This document shows, one piece after another, positions 46,089 to 58,500 of a stretch of 64,000 bases of DNA. Made by a program: the position numbers and the translations under genes. Each line of letters starts with the position of its first letter. Position 1 is the stretch's first letter. This DNA comes from Cryptomeria japonica (taxonomy: Eukaryota > Streptophyta > Pinopsida > Cupressales > Cupressaceae). Under the pieces are notes generated by a model, which made no database searches, was not told where the DNA came from, and was given only the letters and a program-made list of their open reading frames with translations. The DNA is taken from the NCBI RefSeq assembly GCF_030272615.1, contig NC_081407.1:269068575-269132574 (forward strand). The letters run 5' to 3'.

Positions 46089-49000
46089 ATTGCAACCCTA
46101 TTGGAAACCGTTGAAATAGATCAGAGAAGAGGTCAACATATTGAAGATGTGAGCGAAGATGAAGAATAAGAAGCACCAATAGAACAAGTAGCAAATCCAC
46201 CGACAGTTGATCCGAATGAAGAAAGGTTCTTGAGGGTTTTGAGTAGGGGGAACACTAAACCCCATTTTACCCCACCAGAGTATGATGGAAAATTGGATTC
46301 GGATGAATTAATGGATTGGATCTCGAAGATGGAGAAGTATTTTGATTTTGAGAACACCAAAGAAGAAAGAAAGTGAAATATGCCTGTACCCAGTTGAAAG
46401 GTCATGCATCTCTTTGGTGGGAACATTTGCAGGTTGATAGACACAGAAGAGGTAAAGAGAATATCAAATCATGGGAGTAGATGGTTGCCAAGTTAAAATC
46501 AAAGTTTATGCCAGCTGATTACCAAGTAAATCATTCTGGAAGTTGCAAAACTTGAAGTAGAAATATTCAAGTGTGAAGGAGTATACAGAAGCATTCAACA
46601 AGTTGAATATCAGATTTGGACATGTCGATGATGAGGTTGAACAAGTTGTGAGATATTTGAACGGATTGCGGATGTCTATACAAGATTAATTGTTTGATCA
46701 AGTTGCAAAGTGTTGAAGAAGCTTACCAATATGCCTTGAAAGCAAAAGAGAAGTTGAACAAAAGACATGAGAAGAGACAGAGAGGTAGAGGTGGAAGGTT
46801 TTCCAGAGGAAGATTTCAAGAAGGGAGATGATATTCCAGAGGAAGAGGAACCTGTGTAGATCATAACAAGGGCAAAGAAGTAAGCAAAGATGGTAGTTCA
46901 TACTAGAAAAATGATAGAAATTTCTACCAGAGAAGAGAACTTGATGGTTATCGGAATGAAAGTTTTGGAAAATATGACAGAAGACAAGATAAGAAAGTGT
47001 TTGGAGGAACTTTCTTTAAGTGTGAAGGAGAAGGACATCATTCTTTCGAATGTAAGAAGATGGAGAACACTGGGAGAACAACATTGGTAGAAGAAATCCC
47101 CACTTGATCAACTAACAAACCGGAAGATGGAGAACTATTGTTGATTAGGAGAGCTTTGTGTCATCTTAGAGAAGATGAAGAGCCCTAGCAGAGGAGAAAT
47201 TTGTTCAAGACTAGATGTAAGGTATCCGATAAGTGTTGTAAAGTAGTCATTGATAGTGGTAGTTTGGATAATCTTGTTTCAAAAGAAATGGTGAATAAAT
47301 TGAAGTTGGAAATATTGAAACACCCTAAGCCTTACCAAATAGCTTGGATTTGGGGTGATCATAATTTGTTAGTGAGTGAGAAATGCTTGGTGAAATTGAA
47401 AAATTGGAAATTATCATGATGAAGATTTTTGTGGTATTATGGCTATGGATATTTGTCACCTTTTGTTGGGAAGACCTTGGCAGTTCGATAGATAGGCAAT
47501 ACATGATGGAAGGAAGAACATATACACTATTGTAGCAAAGGGGATGAAACAAACCTTGTTACCCTTGGAGGAACCCCTGAGGAGTGAAGTCTATACAAAT
47601 GCTAGAATCTGTTTGGTGGATGGAAGGAAATTAGAGGATGGAATGAGACATGAGAATGTGTGTTTTGCCTTAATTCCTAAAAAGATTGAGAACCTGGAGC
47701 ATGAAGAACAACTGGAGGAGATAAAGAAGTTACTAACAGAATAGAGAGACATCATTTCAGATAATGTTCCTGATGGATTACCACCTGTGAGGAGCATCAG
47801 TCATTGCATGGACCTGATTCCCAAAGCTAGTTTGCCTAACAAAGTTGCACACCAGATGACACCGACACTGAATGAAGAATTGAATAGACAAGTGCGGGAA
47901 TTGTTGAAGAAAGGTTTGATCAGAGAAAGTTTGAGTCCTTGTACAGTACTAGCATTATTAACACCTAATCAGAATGGAGAATGGAGAATGTGTATTGATT
48001 CCAGAGTAATAAACAAGATCACAATGAAGTACCGATTTCCTTTACCTAGGATGGATGACATAATGGATTGTTTGAGTGGAGCCAAATACTACTCAAAGAA
48101 AAACTTGAAGAGTGGATATCATCGCATTAAAATTAGAGAAGGAGATGAATGGAAGATAACATTCAAGACAAATGAGGGATTGTATGAATGGTTGGTGATG
48201 CCTTTTGGGTTGACTAATGCACCAAGAACTTTCATGAGATTAATGAATGAGGTGTTGAAAAAATTCTTGGGTAAGTTTGTTATTGTATATTTTGATGACA
48301 TTTTGATTTTTAGTAAGACAAAAGAGGAGCATTTGTTGCATTTAAGACAAGTTTTGTAGCGGTTGAGAGAGGAGAAGTTGCTGATAAATCTTAAGAAGTG
48401 TGCTTTCATGAAGGAAGAGTTGGTCTATTTGGGATTTGTAATATTTGTGAATGGATTGAAGATGGACCCTGAGAAGATAAGAGCAATTGTTGAATGGCCG
48501 ACACTAGAAAGAATTAGAGAGTTAAGATCATTTCATGGATTGGCTAGATTCTACCGAAAGTTTATCAGAAATTTTAGTTTAGTTTGTAGCCCTATGACTG
48601 AGACAATGAGAGGAGATAGGAAAGAATTCAAATGGACAACTGAAGCAAATAAGAGTTTTGAATTATTAAAATAGAAAGTAACTGAGCAACCTGTGTTAGC
48701 TTTACTGGATTTCAGCAAAGTATTTCAAGTAGACTATGATGCAAGTGGGAATGCAATTGGAGCCATGGTAAGCCGAGCTGGGAGAGTAGTAACTTATTTC
48801 AGTGAAAAGTTGAATGATGCAAGAAAGAGGTATTTGGTGTATGATCATGAATTTTATGCCATAATTCAAGCCTTGAAGAAGTGGAGACATTACTTGTTTC
48901 CTAAGGAGTTTGTGTTGTATATTGATCATCAAACCTTACAGTATTTGAATAGTCAAAGTAAGTTAAATCAGAGACATATGGGATGGGTAGAATTCTTGTA

Positions 49001-50548
49001 GAGTTACACCTTTGTGTTGAAGAGTAGGAGTGGGAAGTCAAACAAATTTGTTGATGCACTAACTAGGAGGGGAAATTTGATGACAGAGATGAGAGTGATA
49101 GTATTAGGCTTTGAAGAGTTGAAGACCTCGTATGATGATGACCTAGATTTTGTAGAGCCTTGGAAAGCATGTAGAGCACCAGTTATGGTAGATAGAAGTT
49201 AATGGCTAGATTATTTCATTTTGGATGGGATGTGATTCAGAGGATTTCATTTGTGCATACCTAAGAGTTCTATGGGGATAATCTGATAAAGGAGAAGCAT
49301 AGTGGAGGATTAGTCTGACACTTTGGTGTTAGTAGAGGATTAGTCAGACACTTTGGTGTTGACAAAATAGTGGCATTGGTGAGTGAACATTACTTTTGGC
49401 CTTGAATTCATAAGGATGTTAGGAAATTTGTGCAGTTTGTCAAGTTGCAAAAGGTAGTAGTCAGAATGTGGGATTGTATACACCTTTGATAGTACCAGAG
49501 AGACCTTGGGAGGATATAAGCATGGATTTCATACCTTGATTACCTAAGACACAGGGAAGGAATGATTCTATATTTGTGGTGGTGGATAGATTCTCGAAGA
49601 TGGCTCATTTCATACCTTGTAAGAAGATATCAGATGCAGTGCATGTTGCTGACTTATTTTTCAAGGAAGTTGTGAGATTACATGTATTAGCTAAGAGCAT
49701 AGTTTCAAACAGAGACACTAAGTTGGTTGGTTATTTTTGGAGGACACTTTGGAAGCAGATGAAGACAAATTTGAAATTCAGTTCTACTTTTTCACCCACA
49801 GACTAATGGATAGACAGAGGTAGTAAACAAGAGCTTAGAAAATTTGTTGAGATGCTTAGTTGGAGAGAAGAGCGAAAGTTGGGATTTGATTCTTGCACAA
49901 TAAGAGTTTTCCTACAATAATTCAGTGATCAAGAGTACCGAAAGTACACCTTTTGAGATTGTTACTGGTGCACACCCTAGAGGTATATCAGAATTGAGAG
50001 ATATTAGTACTGAAGACAAGTGGAATGTAAAAGCAGAATAATTTGCAGATCATATGAAGGCCTTACATATTCACGTTAAGCAGTATTTGGAGGATATGAA
50101 CAACAAGTATAAGGAGAAAGCAGATGAGAAGAGAAGATATAAGGATTTTGAAGTTGGCGATGAAGTGATAGTGTATCTAAGAAAAGAAATATTTCCAGTT
50201 GGCACCTATAACAAGTTGTAGATGAGGAAGTTCAATTCCAAAAATGCATATGAAGTGGAGCTACCGGATAATTTGAGTATTTCACCTATATTCAAAATTG
50301 CAAATCTATATCAGTACCATGAATTGAAATTTAGTGAAGACTATATTGCAGACTTGGAGAAACAGTTGCCTTGGAAGAAACTAGATCTGATTGATGATAT
50401 TTTGGATAGTAGGATTGGGCGTAGTACTCGGAGCAGTCAGTACAAGAAGTATCTTATGAAATGGAAGGGCGGACTAGTTGAAGATTCATCTTGGATTTCT
50501 CAAGAAGAGGTGGACCACCATGGTTTTCCTCTAACCCCAGCAAAGTGA
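46089..50548 (+). pseudogene. Ty3/gypsy chromovirus gag-pol with integrase chromodomain, decayed
   Basis: Gag begins near 46089; it shows T-P-P-E-Y-D-G-K, M-D-W-I-x-K-M-E-K-Y-F and, after a frameshift, L-K-G-H-A-S-L-W-W. A zinc knuckle at about 47017-47055 has lost its first Cys. The protease motif D-S-G-S is at about 47250. Reverse transcriptase covers 47787-48500 with Y-F-D-D-I-L as catalytic motif, RNase H about 48690-49070, integrase zinc-finger remnant about 49310-49440 and core from 49576 (V-V-D-R-F-S-K). A chromodomain ends it: L-V/M-K-W-K-G then W-I-S-Q-E-E at about 50450-50515, marking a chromovirus. Numerous stops and at least four frameshifts. Neither LTR could be delimited. Confidence 0.88.
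49300..49363 (+). repeat. Small tandem duplication inside the gypsy integrase region
   Basis: GAGGATTAGTCTGACACTTT and GAGGATTAGTCAGACACTTT occur about 30 bases apart. The duplication lengthens the region and is another mark of decay. Confidence 0.7.
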
Positions 50549-51350
50549 GAGACTCACTTTTTCAACAACCCTGGATTTCTAATGCAGGAGCATCCCCAGT
50601 TCTTGGCAATCTTGCATCAACCAAAAATATTTCTTTTTCAGTTTGTTCCTGTTTTGCAGTTTCAGCATTTCTTTCTACATTTTCTTGCATTTTCTCACTG
50701 GATCTTATAGAGCTAGATTTTGCTTGTTATCATGATCATCTTCCTTTTCCCAGAATCACAGGATGTTTGGATCATTTTCTGGCAAGTTATCACTTCCGAA
50801 TTCCAAGACAGTTTTCTGGATGAGAACCACATAACCCCTTGGACCTATTTGCTTTTGGTGAATCTTGCGGATCCTTTCTGTAGCTTGCGGAGCTTTAGTT
50901 CATCGATTCCAATGTTCCTTGGCATTTCATTAACCTTCCCTCTAATATGCACTTCATTCTTTATATTTTATGGAGGATTCTCTTTGGCATATGTCGACCT
51001 AGTGGTCTTTCACGTTTCATCATGTTCTTCATTGTTTGATATGTCTTGGGCCGACGGATCTCCCTGAATCATATAAATAATTGTAATTGAGCATTAGAAA
51101 TCATTCCAAAAAATTTAGAAGATATATCTTAGGATTTAGAGGTTTGAAATTGACCGATTCTATAATTGAGCATGTATCTAGCAGGCCAGTGAGCCAAATC
51201 TTGTAGCCCAGATGTTACTGGTTATTTGTAATCAATTTTTATGATCTAATTCATTGAGTTCTGCATTTCCTCCATCATCTTGTCTTGCTTTCATTGTGTT
51301 TACTCTTGTTGCACGGTCCAGATAGATTTCATTAAGGTCCCTCCTAACCA
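50549..51350 (+). other. Probable gypsy 3' non-coding region or LTR remnant
   Basis: It lies directly after the chromodomain stop. It is T-rich with no matching copy upstream of 46089, so an LTR pair cannot be shown. Open frames here (50491-50823, 50720-51067) are hydrophobic and unrecognised. A TG-rich microsatellite begins right after it. Confidence 0.4.
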
Positions 51351-51360
51351 TGACTGCACC

Positions 51361-52399
51361 AGTATGTATGTACATCTGTATGTGCACGTACATGTGTGTG
51401 TGAATGTGTGAGTATGTGTGTATGTATGCATGTATGTATGTGCATGTGTGTGAGTATGTGTGTGTGTATGTGTGTATGGGTGTGTATGCGTGTGTATGTA
51501 TGTGTGTATGTGTATGTATGTGAGTATGTGTGTATTTGTAATTATGTGTATGTGTGAGTATGTATGTGTATGTGTGTATTGTGATTATGTATGTGTATGT
51601 GAGTGTATGTGTATGCATGAGTATGTGTGTATGAGTTTATGTGTGTTTATGTATGTGTGAATGTGTGCATGTATGGGTGTGTATGTGTGTATGTGTGTGT
51701 ATGTATGTATGTGTATGTACGTGTGTATGTGTTTGTGCGTGTGTATATGTATGTGTGTGTATGTGTATGTTTATGTGTGTGTATGTGTATGTTTATGTGT
51801 GTCTGTGTATATGTATGTGTGTGTATGTGTGTATGTATGTGTGAGTGTATGTGTGTGTATGTATGTGTGAAAGTGTGCATGTATATGTGTGTATGTGTGT
51901 GTATGTGTGCATATGCACGTGTGTGTATATATGTGTGTGTATGTGTGTGTGCATGTGTGTATGTATGTGTGTATGTATGTATGTGTGCATGTATGTATAT
52001 GTGTATGTATGTGTGTGTGCATGTGTATCTATGTACATGTGTATGTGTGTATGTGTATGTATGTGTATGTGTGTATGTGTGAGTATGTGTGTGTGTATGT
52101 GTGTATGAGTGTATGTGTGTGTATGTATGTATGAATGTGTGTATGTATGGGTGTGTATGTATGTATGTATGTATGTATGTATGTATGTATGTATGTATGT
52201 ATGTATGTATGTATGTATGTGTATGTGTGAGTATGTGTGTGTGTATGTGTGTATGAGTGTATGTGTGTGTGTATCTGTGTGTGAATGTGTGTATGTATGT
52301 ATGTATGTATGCATGTATGTATGTATGTATGTATGTGTATGTGTGTGTATGTATGCGTGTGTGTGTGTGTATGTGTGTGTATGTGTATGTGTATTTGTA

Positions 52400-52440
<41 letters not shown>

Positions 52441-52793
52441 GTGTATGTATGTGTGAATATGTGCATGTATGGGTGTGTGTGTGTGTGTGCATGTGTGTAT
52501 GTATGTGTGTGTATGTATGTGTGCATGTGTGTATGTGTGTATGTATGTATGTGTGCATGTGTGTATGTATGTGTGTGCACGTGTATCTATGTATGTGTAT
52601 GTCTATATGTGTATGTATGTATGTATGTATGTATGTATGTATGTGTATGTGTGAGTATGTGTAAGTGTATGTGTAAGTGTGTGTGTGTGTGTGTATGTGT
52701 GAATGTGTGTATGTATGGGTGTGTATGTATGTATGTGTATGTGTGTGTATGTATGTGTGTGTATGTATGTGTGTGTATGTGTATATGTGTACA

Positions 52794-52824
<31 letters not shown>

Positions 52825-52935
52825 GTGTGTCTACATGTATGTTTCTATGTTTTCATGTATATGTGTGTGTCTGCATGTATGTTTCTATGTTTTCATGTAT
52901 GTGTGTATATACTGTGTATATATGTGTATATTTAT
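51361..52935. repeat. TG/TATG microsatellite array, about 1.57 kb
   Basis: Almost uninterrupted GTGTAT, GTATGTAT and TGTG words on the plus strand, with a pure (GTAT)n run at about 52154-52220. All open frames in it (Cys/Val/Tyr-rich plus strand, His/Thr/Tyr-rich minus strand) are repeat translations. Confidence 0.95.
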
Positions 52936-53136
52936 ATTTAAAGTTGGGTCCAATTAACTTGACATATATGTGCATGTGGGCATGCGTATTTAGGGGTTTG
53001 CAGAACCAGATTGTTTCTCAATAGTAGTTTGTCCAATGAGCAATAAAAAGACTAGATTACGGAAGTATGATCAAATAAAAGAGACAAAAAAGGGGATACA
53101 ACACCTACTTAAAAACAAGTTCCCATTGACGATGCA

Positions 53137-53940
53137 GTGGTCTCGATTCAGGAAAGAGAAGTAACCGGTCCTAGTCAATCCATAAATTTCTTCTTTGGTA
53201 TGGCCAATTTGATGGAGATGGATGAAGACACTCTTTTCAATGAGATTTTGGCTGAGGATATGGTACCAGAAAGCACATTAAAATTACACTCCAAAAAAAT
53301 TTGGGATGGATATTTTCAAGATAATTCTCTAATTGGAAGAGCACAATTGTTTGCAAAGTTTTTTAGGAGAAAAGAAATGACCCCCATTTTGGAGTTGTTG
53401 GGTGTTGATAACAAGAAGAAATCATCAAAGGGATCAATAAATTAGATAGTGGTTGAAAATTTGCAAGAAGCTCTAAAATGTATCGAGAGCACAAGTCGAA
53501 CTATTGATTTAATTGTTTGACGGAGATAATTAATGACTATGATTTCTAGTAAGAAATTATCACCGAGAAGACAAACTCAAGCAATTGCTTAGTTATTGAG
53601 TGTGTCTAGAAGAATTGTCCAGAGATATATTAGGAAAAGAAACACGTTGGATGAGAATATTGAAAAGAATTGGGTCAATATTTGCAGGGTTCCTCGAAAA
53701 GATAGAATTGTTGAAGATGTAAGAAGACTTGTTATTGAATATTGGACTAGTCACTTTCGTGTTTATTCCAATAGAAGAGACACTATACATATTAGAGATG
53801 AAGATGTTACAAAAATTGCATATCCAAAACAGTTTATAGACACAACACAGAGCGAATTGTTTGAAGCATTCAAACAAGAATTTCCAGATGTCAAGATATG
53901 TTAAAGAATGTTTGAGGGATGCTATAAATAATTCAAAATT
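53137..53940 (+). pseudogene. Decayed gene of the unnamed family, copy B (homologous to 8914-9436)
   Basis: One frame carries the whole relic, broken by stops at 53443, 53518, 53527, 53590 and 53902 but with no frameshift. The first part (about 102 codons) is acidic with D-G-Y-F-Q-D then K-F-F-R-R-K; the last (about 102 codons) is basic with V-S-R-R-I-V-Q-R-Y-I-R-K-R. The C-terminal half aligns with copy A on R-V-x-x-N-x-x-D, P-K-x-F and L-F/Y-x-x-F-K. The sequence F-P-D-V-K-I then R-M-F-E appears just across the last stop, so it extends a little further. The V-S-R-R-I-V-Q-R stretch could be helix-turn-helix-like, which would suit a transposase, but this is inference. Confidence 0.6.
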
Positions 53941-53973
53941 CAATTGTGTTAACAATTTTGAAGTTGAAATCCA

Positions 53974-55404
53974 CTATTTAAAATAAAATAAATGATATGA
54001 CCTTATAGAAAAAATAATGTGTACCTCACGAGACTCGAAGGCTCTCACAATCCTGTTGATCTCAAATGAATGGAAGGATACGTCGTCAATATCTAGATCC
54101 AGCGATGCATCCTCTAAACTGTGAACGAGCATACTGGTATAGTGACCATGAGCTTGAGTAGAAGGTGTAAAAGTTATAGGCCAAAGCAGTATAGGTCGTG
54201 GTGGCTCAGGTGTCGGATCAATTGGTTTAGGTCGAGGAGGAGGTGTGGGATCAACATTTGTATGTGGTGGAGGGGATGTAGGGTGCACTGGAACTCCCTC
54301 CTCTCTCCCCATATCAGCCTGAGATTCTCTACCACCATCATCTTCATGTACAAGTTGTCTCACATGTGCTGGTATATCCTCGAGCTGGATCCCAAGAAGT
54401 GAAGAAAGAGTTGTATATGAATCCAATAAGTCGCTGGACAACAATACACTCATCCACTGTAAAGGATCAACTTCTATCAACTGTGCAACATCAAATGGAG
54501 ATGGTATGTCCACACGGGTAAGGATTAGTGCCATTGTTGGATGTCGCATCTGTAGCCTGCAGAATGGTAGTCTGCGATCGTAAGAGATATCTCCCAACAC
54601 GATCGGATGTCATATGGAAGACCTGAGTGGCAATCTCTGCAATGCTCGAGTAGATATCTTGCCTGGCATCATCAGCTGCTACATCGACTACCTATGATAA
54701 CTCCAAACGTTTTGGTAAAACCAAAAGGTGTGGACCAACTAATGCTCGTTTATTAACGACCGTTGGTGCATCAGGTCATCTATATTTATCACTAAGCCTC
54801 CATTTTCCATGTCCAACATTTGTTGGTATACTAGTATAGTTGACATTTAGGCCCATATGAAACTCACAGACAATTGTTTACAGAAATAAAGTGGCAACTC
54901 ATCCTTCTGTAGCCACATATGATGAGATTCCAACCATCTAAGATATATGAATGGAGCCACAATCAGATCAGTGCATGTGGTAACTAAATAGCCCCTAATC
55001 TTCTTATGTCTCGGACCCTAATAATCAGGGAGCATGGTATGGACCTATGTGGAAGATACATCCCTATTCACAGTGTCCCATTTCACTGTGCCAGTCACAC
55101 TATGAGAAAGGGATATATAGAAAGAATCAATAGACATATCATCATAAGGATTATATGTCTAAATAGTGTCAGTCATACAAACCAACTAATCCCTAATAGT
55201 TTGTTCCCTTTCCTTATTTGGTTGGGCAGCATCGACAAGTAATGTGGAATCAAGATGATCTAGTGCATGTTGTAGGGCAAAAATGGTCTCGACAAAAAGC
55301 CAAGCCATGTGCTGACTATCAGTGGAGGGCATTGGACCAGATTGTGTAGATGTCTGGTCAATGCCCTCGGGTTGAACACTAGCATCTGATGTATGATCAT
55401 CCAT
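53974..55404 (-). pseudogene. Decayed proline-rich reading frame, family not recognised
   Basis: On the minus strand, ORF 55404-55186 continues in frame through several TAG codons to about 54850 (H-K-K-I-R-G-Y-L then A-P-F-I-Y-L-R-W-L-E), then shifts, and a final open part runs 54600-53974 (208 codons). The last part has R-L-P-F-C-R-L-Q-M-R-H-P, then a long Pro-rich linker (P-P-P-H-T, P-P-P-R-P-K-P) and an acidic end. The TAG stops fit former CAG glutamines. It resembles neither a retroelement pol nor a host enzyme that I know. It converges on copy B, with only about 35 bases between them. Confidence 0.4.
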
Positions 55405-55606
55405 GTGGAAAATATCTGTATGTGTAATAAAAGCAAATATTAAATAAAAATTAATTATTCAAAACCATTTTAAATAATTCAAACTAATTCTAAAAAACTA
55501 TTTTAAACTAATTCAAACATATTTGAAAATTATACAATTGTAATTTAAAGTACAATTCAAAGTAATTGAAACATTTGATACAAATTAATTTAAAGAAACA
55601 TTAAAA
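55405..55606. other. AT-rich spacer
   Basis: Repeated AATTCAAA and TTTAAA words; nothing coding. Confidence 0.5.
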
Positions 55607-55620
55607 TTAAATACATGTGC

Positions 55621-55651
<31 letters not shown>

Positions 55652-56470
55652 TGCACATGCATAGGTACATACACACACATACACCCACATACACACATAC
55701 ACATACACATGCATGCATACATACATATTGTACACACATATGTGCACGCATACAAGAATACATGTACACACATACATACACATGTACATGCGCGTGTATG
55801 TGTGTGGATGTGCACGTATGCATATTGCATGCATGTTTATGTGTATGTGTCTATGTGAGTGTATGTGTGTGTGTGTGTGTGTATGTGTGCATGTATGTAG
55901 GCATGCACGTGTGTATGTATGCATGTGTGTATACACATGTATGAACATGTATGTGTGTGTATGTGTGTACATGTATATCTATATATATTCATGTCGGTGT
56001 ATGTATGTATGTATATATATATATATATATATATGGACTGTATGTGTATGTATGTATGTATGTGTGTATGTATGTTTATGTGTCTATGTGTATATTTGTG
56101 TGTATGTGTGTATGTGTATGTATGTGTTTGTGTATACACACATAAACATGCACACATACATACATACATGTGTACACACACATACACCCACATACACACA
56201 TACACACATACACATACACATGCATGCATACGTACATACATGTACACATACACACACATGCATGCACATACACACATATATACACACATACATACATATA
56301 CACGTACATATATACATAACATGGACATACACACACATACACATGCATAGACATGTATATCTAAGTATGCATGTGTATGCATGTGTGTATGTATATTTGT
56401 ATGTATATGCACGTGAGTCTGAGTGTGGGTGTGGGTGTAGGTGTAGGTGTATGTGTCTATGTCTTTCTAT
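55607..56470. repeat. CA/TG microsatellite with three strand switches, about 860 bp
   Basis: The plus strand is CATACA-rich from 55612 to about 55790, TGTGTA-rich to about 56135, CACATA-rich to about 56345, and TGTG-rich to about 56455. An (AT)n run lies at about 56012-56033. Adjacent blocks are mutually complementary, so they could fold on each other. Open frames in it are repeat translations. Confidence 0.93.
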
Positions 56471-57239
56471 GAGTACGAGGATTTATTGTTTTATATGTAG
56501 TGTATTGATTATAAAATTTTATGGTTTATATGTAAGGGTAATGAGGAAATGATTTTTTTTTTTTTAAATTTAATAAGTATATGTGCATAAAATTTAATGA
56601 GTATATGATTTTTTAATTTATTTTTATTTAATAAGTATATGTGCAGTGCCACACGGCCCCCAGGTAGTCCAACAGGTGCATGCTTTGGCCCAGAAATCAA
56701 GGGATACAAACCTTTTTTAACCATTTGATGATATTTGCAACAAGGAAGGATTAGTTCATGACAGATAATGACCTAGGTAGATTGACATGATGAAGGACAA
56801 CAATTTCAGTTTTCTCAAAATTTTGTACATGTTCCTTAAAAATAAGATCTCAGATCCAAATTCTTAGTGGATTGGTTGGGTAGATATCTAATGATAATTA
56901 TATAAATAATTTGTAATCAATTAATCAAAGAGGGGTATTACAAAGGCTAATTCTAGCCTAAGGAAATACGATATTTTCTAGTTTTATTTCTAGCAATGCA
57001 ATTTTTTAGAATTTTCTTAGAGTAAATTTAATTTCAAACAAGCATTTGATTTCAAAAAAGTGTGAATTATATTAGTCTTTTCAATTCTTGCAACTTTGAG
57101 ATAGACTAGAATTTCATTTGATAGAAGTGCGCTTTAGAGTAGATTTGATATCATGCAAGAGTGTTGTAGAATAGACTATCAAACAAGTTTTCTCAACTCT
57201 CTTTTACATATAGCCATGGAAACCACCTTGGAATGATAA
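56471..57239. other. AT-rich DNA, nothing recognised
   Basis: A T-homopolymer at 56551-56564 and AT-rich sequence. No coding region. Confidence 0.5.
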
Positions 57240-58240
57240 TTAATTAAATGATGAGGATTACAATGACTCCATTTTTCGCATCCTTAGAATGTGAAGTCTT
57301 AGCATCTTCATCTACATGGGCAACTCATGCATTACTTGCAGGTCTCCAACTTGTCCTCCCTTGATGTTGACAACACTCATAGGGTCTATGGCCTTCTTCT
57401 TCATAGTGGAAAAATGTTCCACAGAAGCCTCCTCTTACTGGTCTTCATCCTCTTTGTCTTCCTCTTTGATCTCCACTATTTTGATCGATGGGATAGTAGG
57501 AATTATTTCACTTCTGATTTTGACTGCTACTAGACTCGGCATTCTTCTCCTTTTCTTCATTCCGGCCTCCATAAGACTATCTACCTATCTTTCCACCATG
57601 ACTTCTTCCATTTTGTTTTCTCTCAAATCTTCTTTTTATCTTCTCTCCTTCAAAAAAAATTGACACGCATCTTCAGTGGTAGACATTCTTACCAAACTCA
57701 ACTCTTCTTGATTACTCAACTTCAACCCATTTATGTAACACATCATTTTCTCCATGTTGGCCTAAGATTGGATTGTTCTAATCAAGACTCGATAGAACTC
57801 TTCAATATACTCTTTAATATATTTTCCCGCTTGCTTCAACCCTTGCACCTTTTTTCAATAAATCAAACTTATAGTCAACAACAATGAATTGTCTCTTCAT
57901 TTGTCCACCAATTGATCCTATCTTATTGTTTTCTCTTTTCCTCTTCTATTTCTCTCTACTAAACTTCTTTCCACTGAATACTTGCATGACCCTTTAACTT
58001 GGTCTTTGAAAATTGACCCTTTTAGGATCACCCACTTCTTCATACTCATAATATTTTTCCATACCATTGATCTTGTAAATCAACTCTTGTGGATTAAGAT
58101 TTTCAAAAAATGTGGAAACTTCAATCTATGGCCTTTTTCTAATCTTGGAAATCGCCCTAAAAACCTAGCCTCATCAAGATCTTTGGCTACTTCTTGTTCT
58201 TGTTTGAACTAAACTTCTTCAAATTCATCCTCACCCTAGC
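57240..58240 (-). pseudogene. Ty3/gypsy gag relic
   Basis: On the minus strand, near 58065-58026 the frame reads G-M-E-K-Y-Y-E-Y-E-E-V-G-D, a standard gypsy Gag segment. After frameshifts comes K-E-Y-I-E-E-F-Y-R then Y-I-N-G-L-K near 57820-57750, again Gag. A damaged zinc knuckle (F-H-Y-E-E-E-G-H then Y-E-C-C) lies at about 57400-57345. There are many stops and shifts. No protease or reverse transcriptase follows on the left. Plus-strand open frames over this stretch are shadows. Confidence 0.72.
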
Positions 58241-58420
58241 ATGACCTATTGGGTGAGCTAGAAGGGGTAGCTTATTAGAGGAAGAATCCCTCTCTCTTTC
58301 ATGTGCTAGCTTGCTCTTGTTGCATCTTTCCTTCTACTCATGGAATAGGAAGCATTGACTAATGATTATTTATGCATTCATGAGTCCAATGCAAGACATC
58401 CTATGTTGAGTGATTCATGT
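58225..58420 (-). repeat. Dispersed repeat, copy 1 (matches 63660-63845)
   Basis: It shares CCTAGCATGACCTATTGGGT, GTGCTAGCTT, CTCTTGTTG, TTCCTTCTAC and AGTCCAATGCAAGACATC with 63660-63845 in the same order and orientation. Copy 1 directly precedes the gypsy gag relic on the minus strand, so the repeat is likely a leader or LTR edge. Confidence 0.75.
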
Positions 58421-58500
58421 TTTGTTTCTCTACAAGGTTCATATCTACATTATTTATAGGAATGTCAAAGATCCTCTTGTTGTTGTATGATGTCTATTAT

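Noticed and set aside
51460-52941. Long open frames of 60-303 codons rich in Cys/Val/Tyr (plus) or His/Thr/Tyr (minus)
   Set aside because: They are translations of the TG/TATG microsatellite; all frames are open because the repeat lacks stop words. No start context or domain.
55585-56552. Open frames up to 279 codons in the CA/TG array
   Set aside because: Same cause as above.
57316-57887. Plus-strand frames of 68-115 codons
   Set aside because: Antisense shadows of the minus-strand gypsy gag relic.
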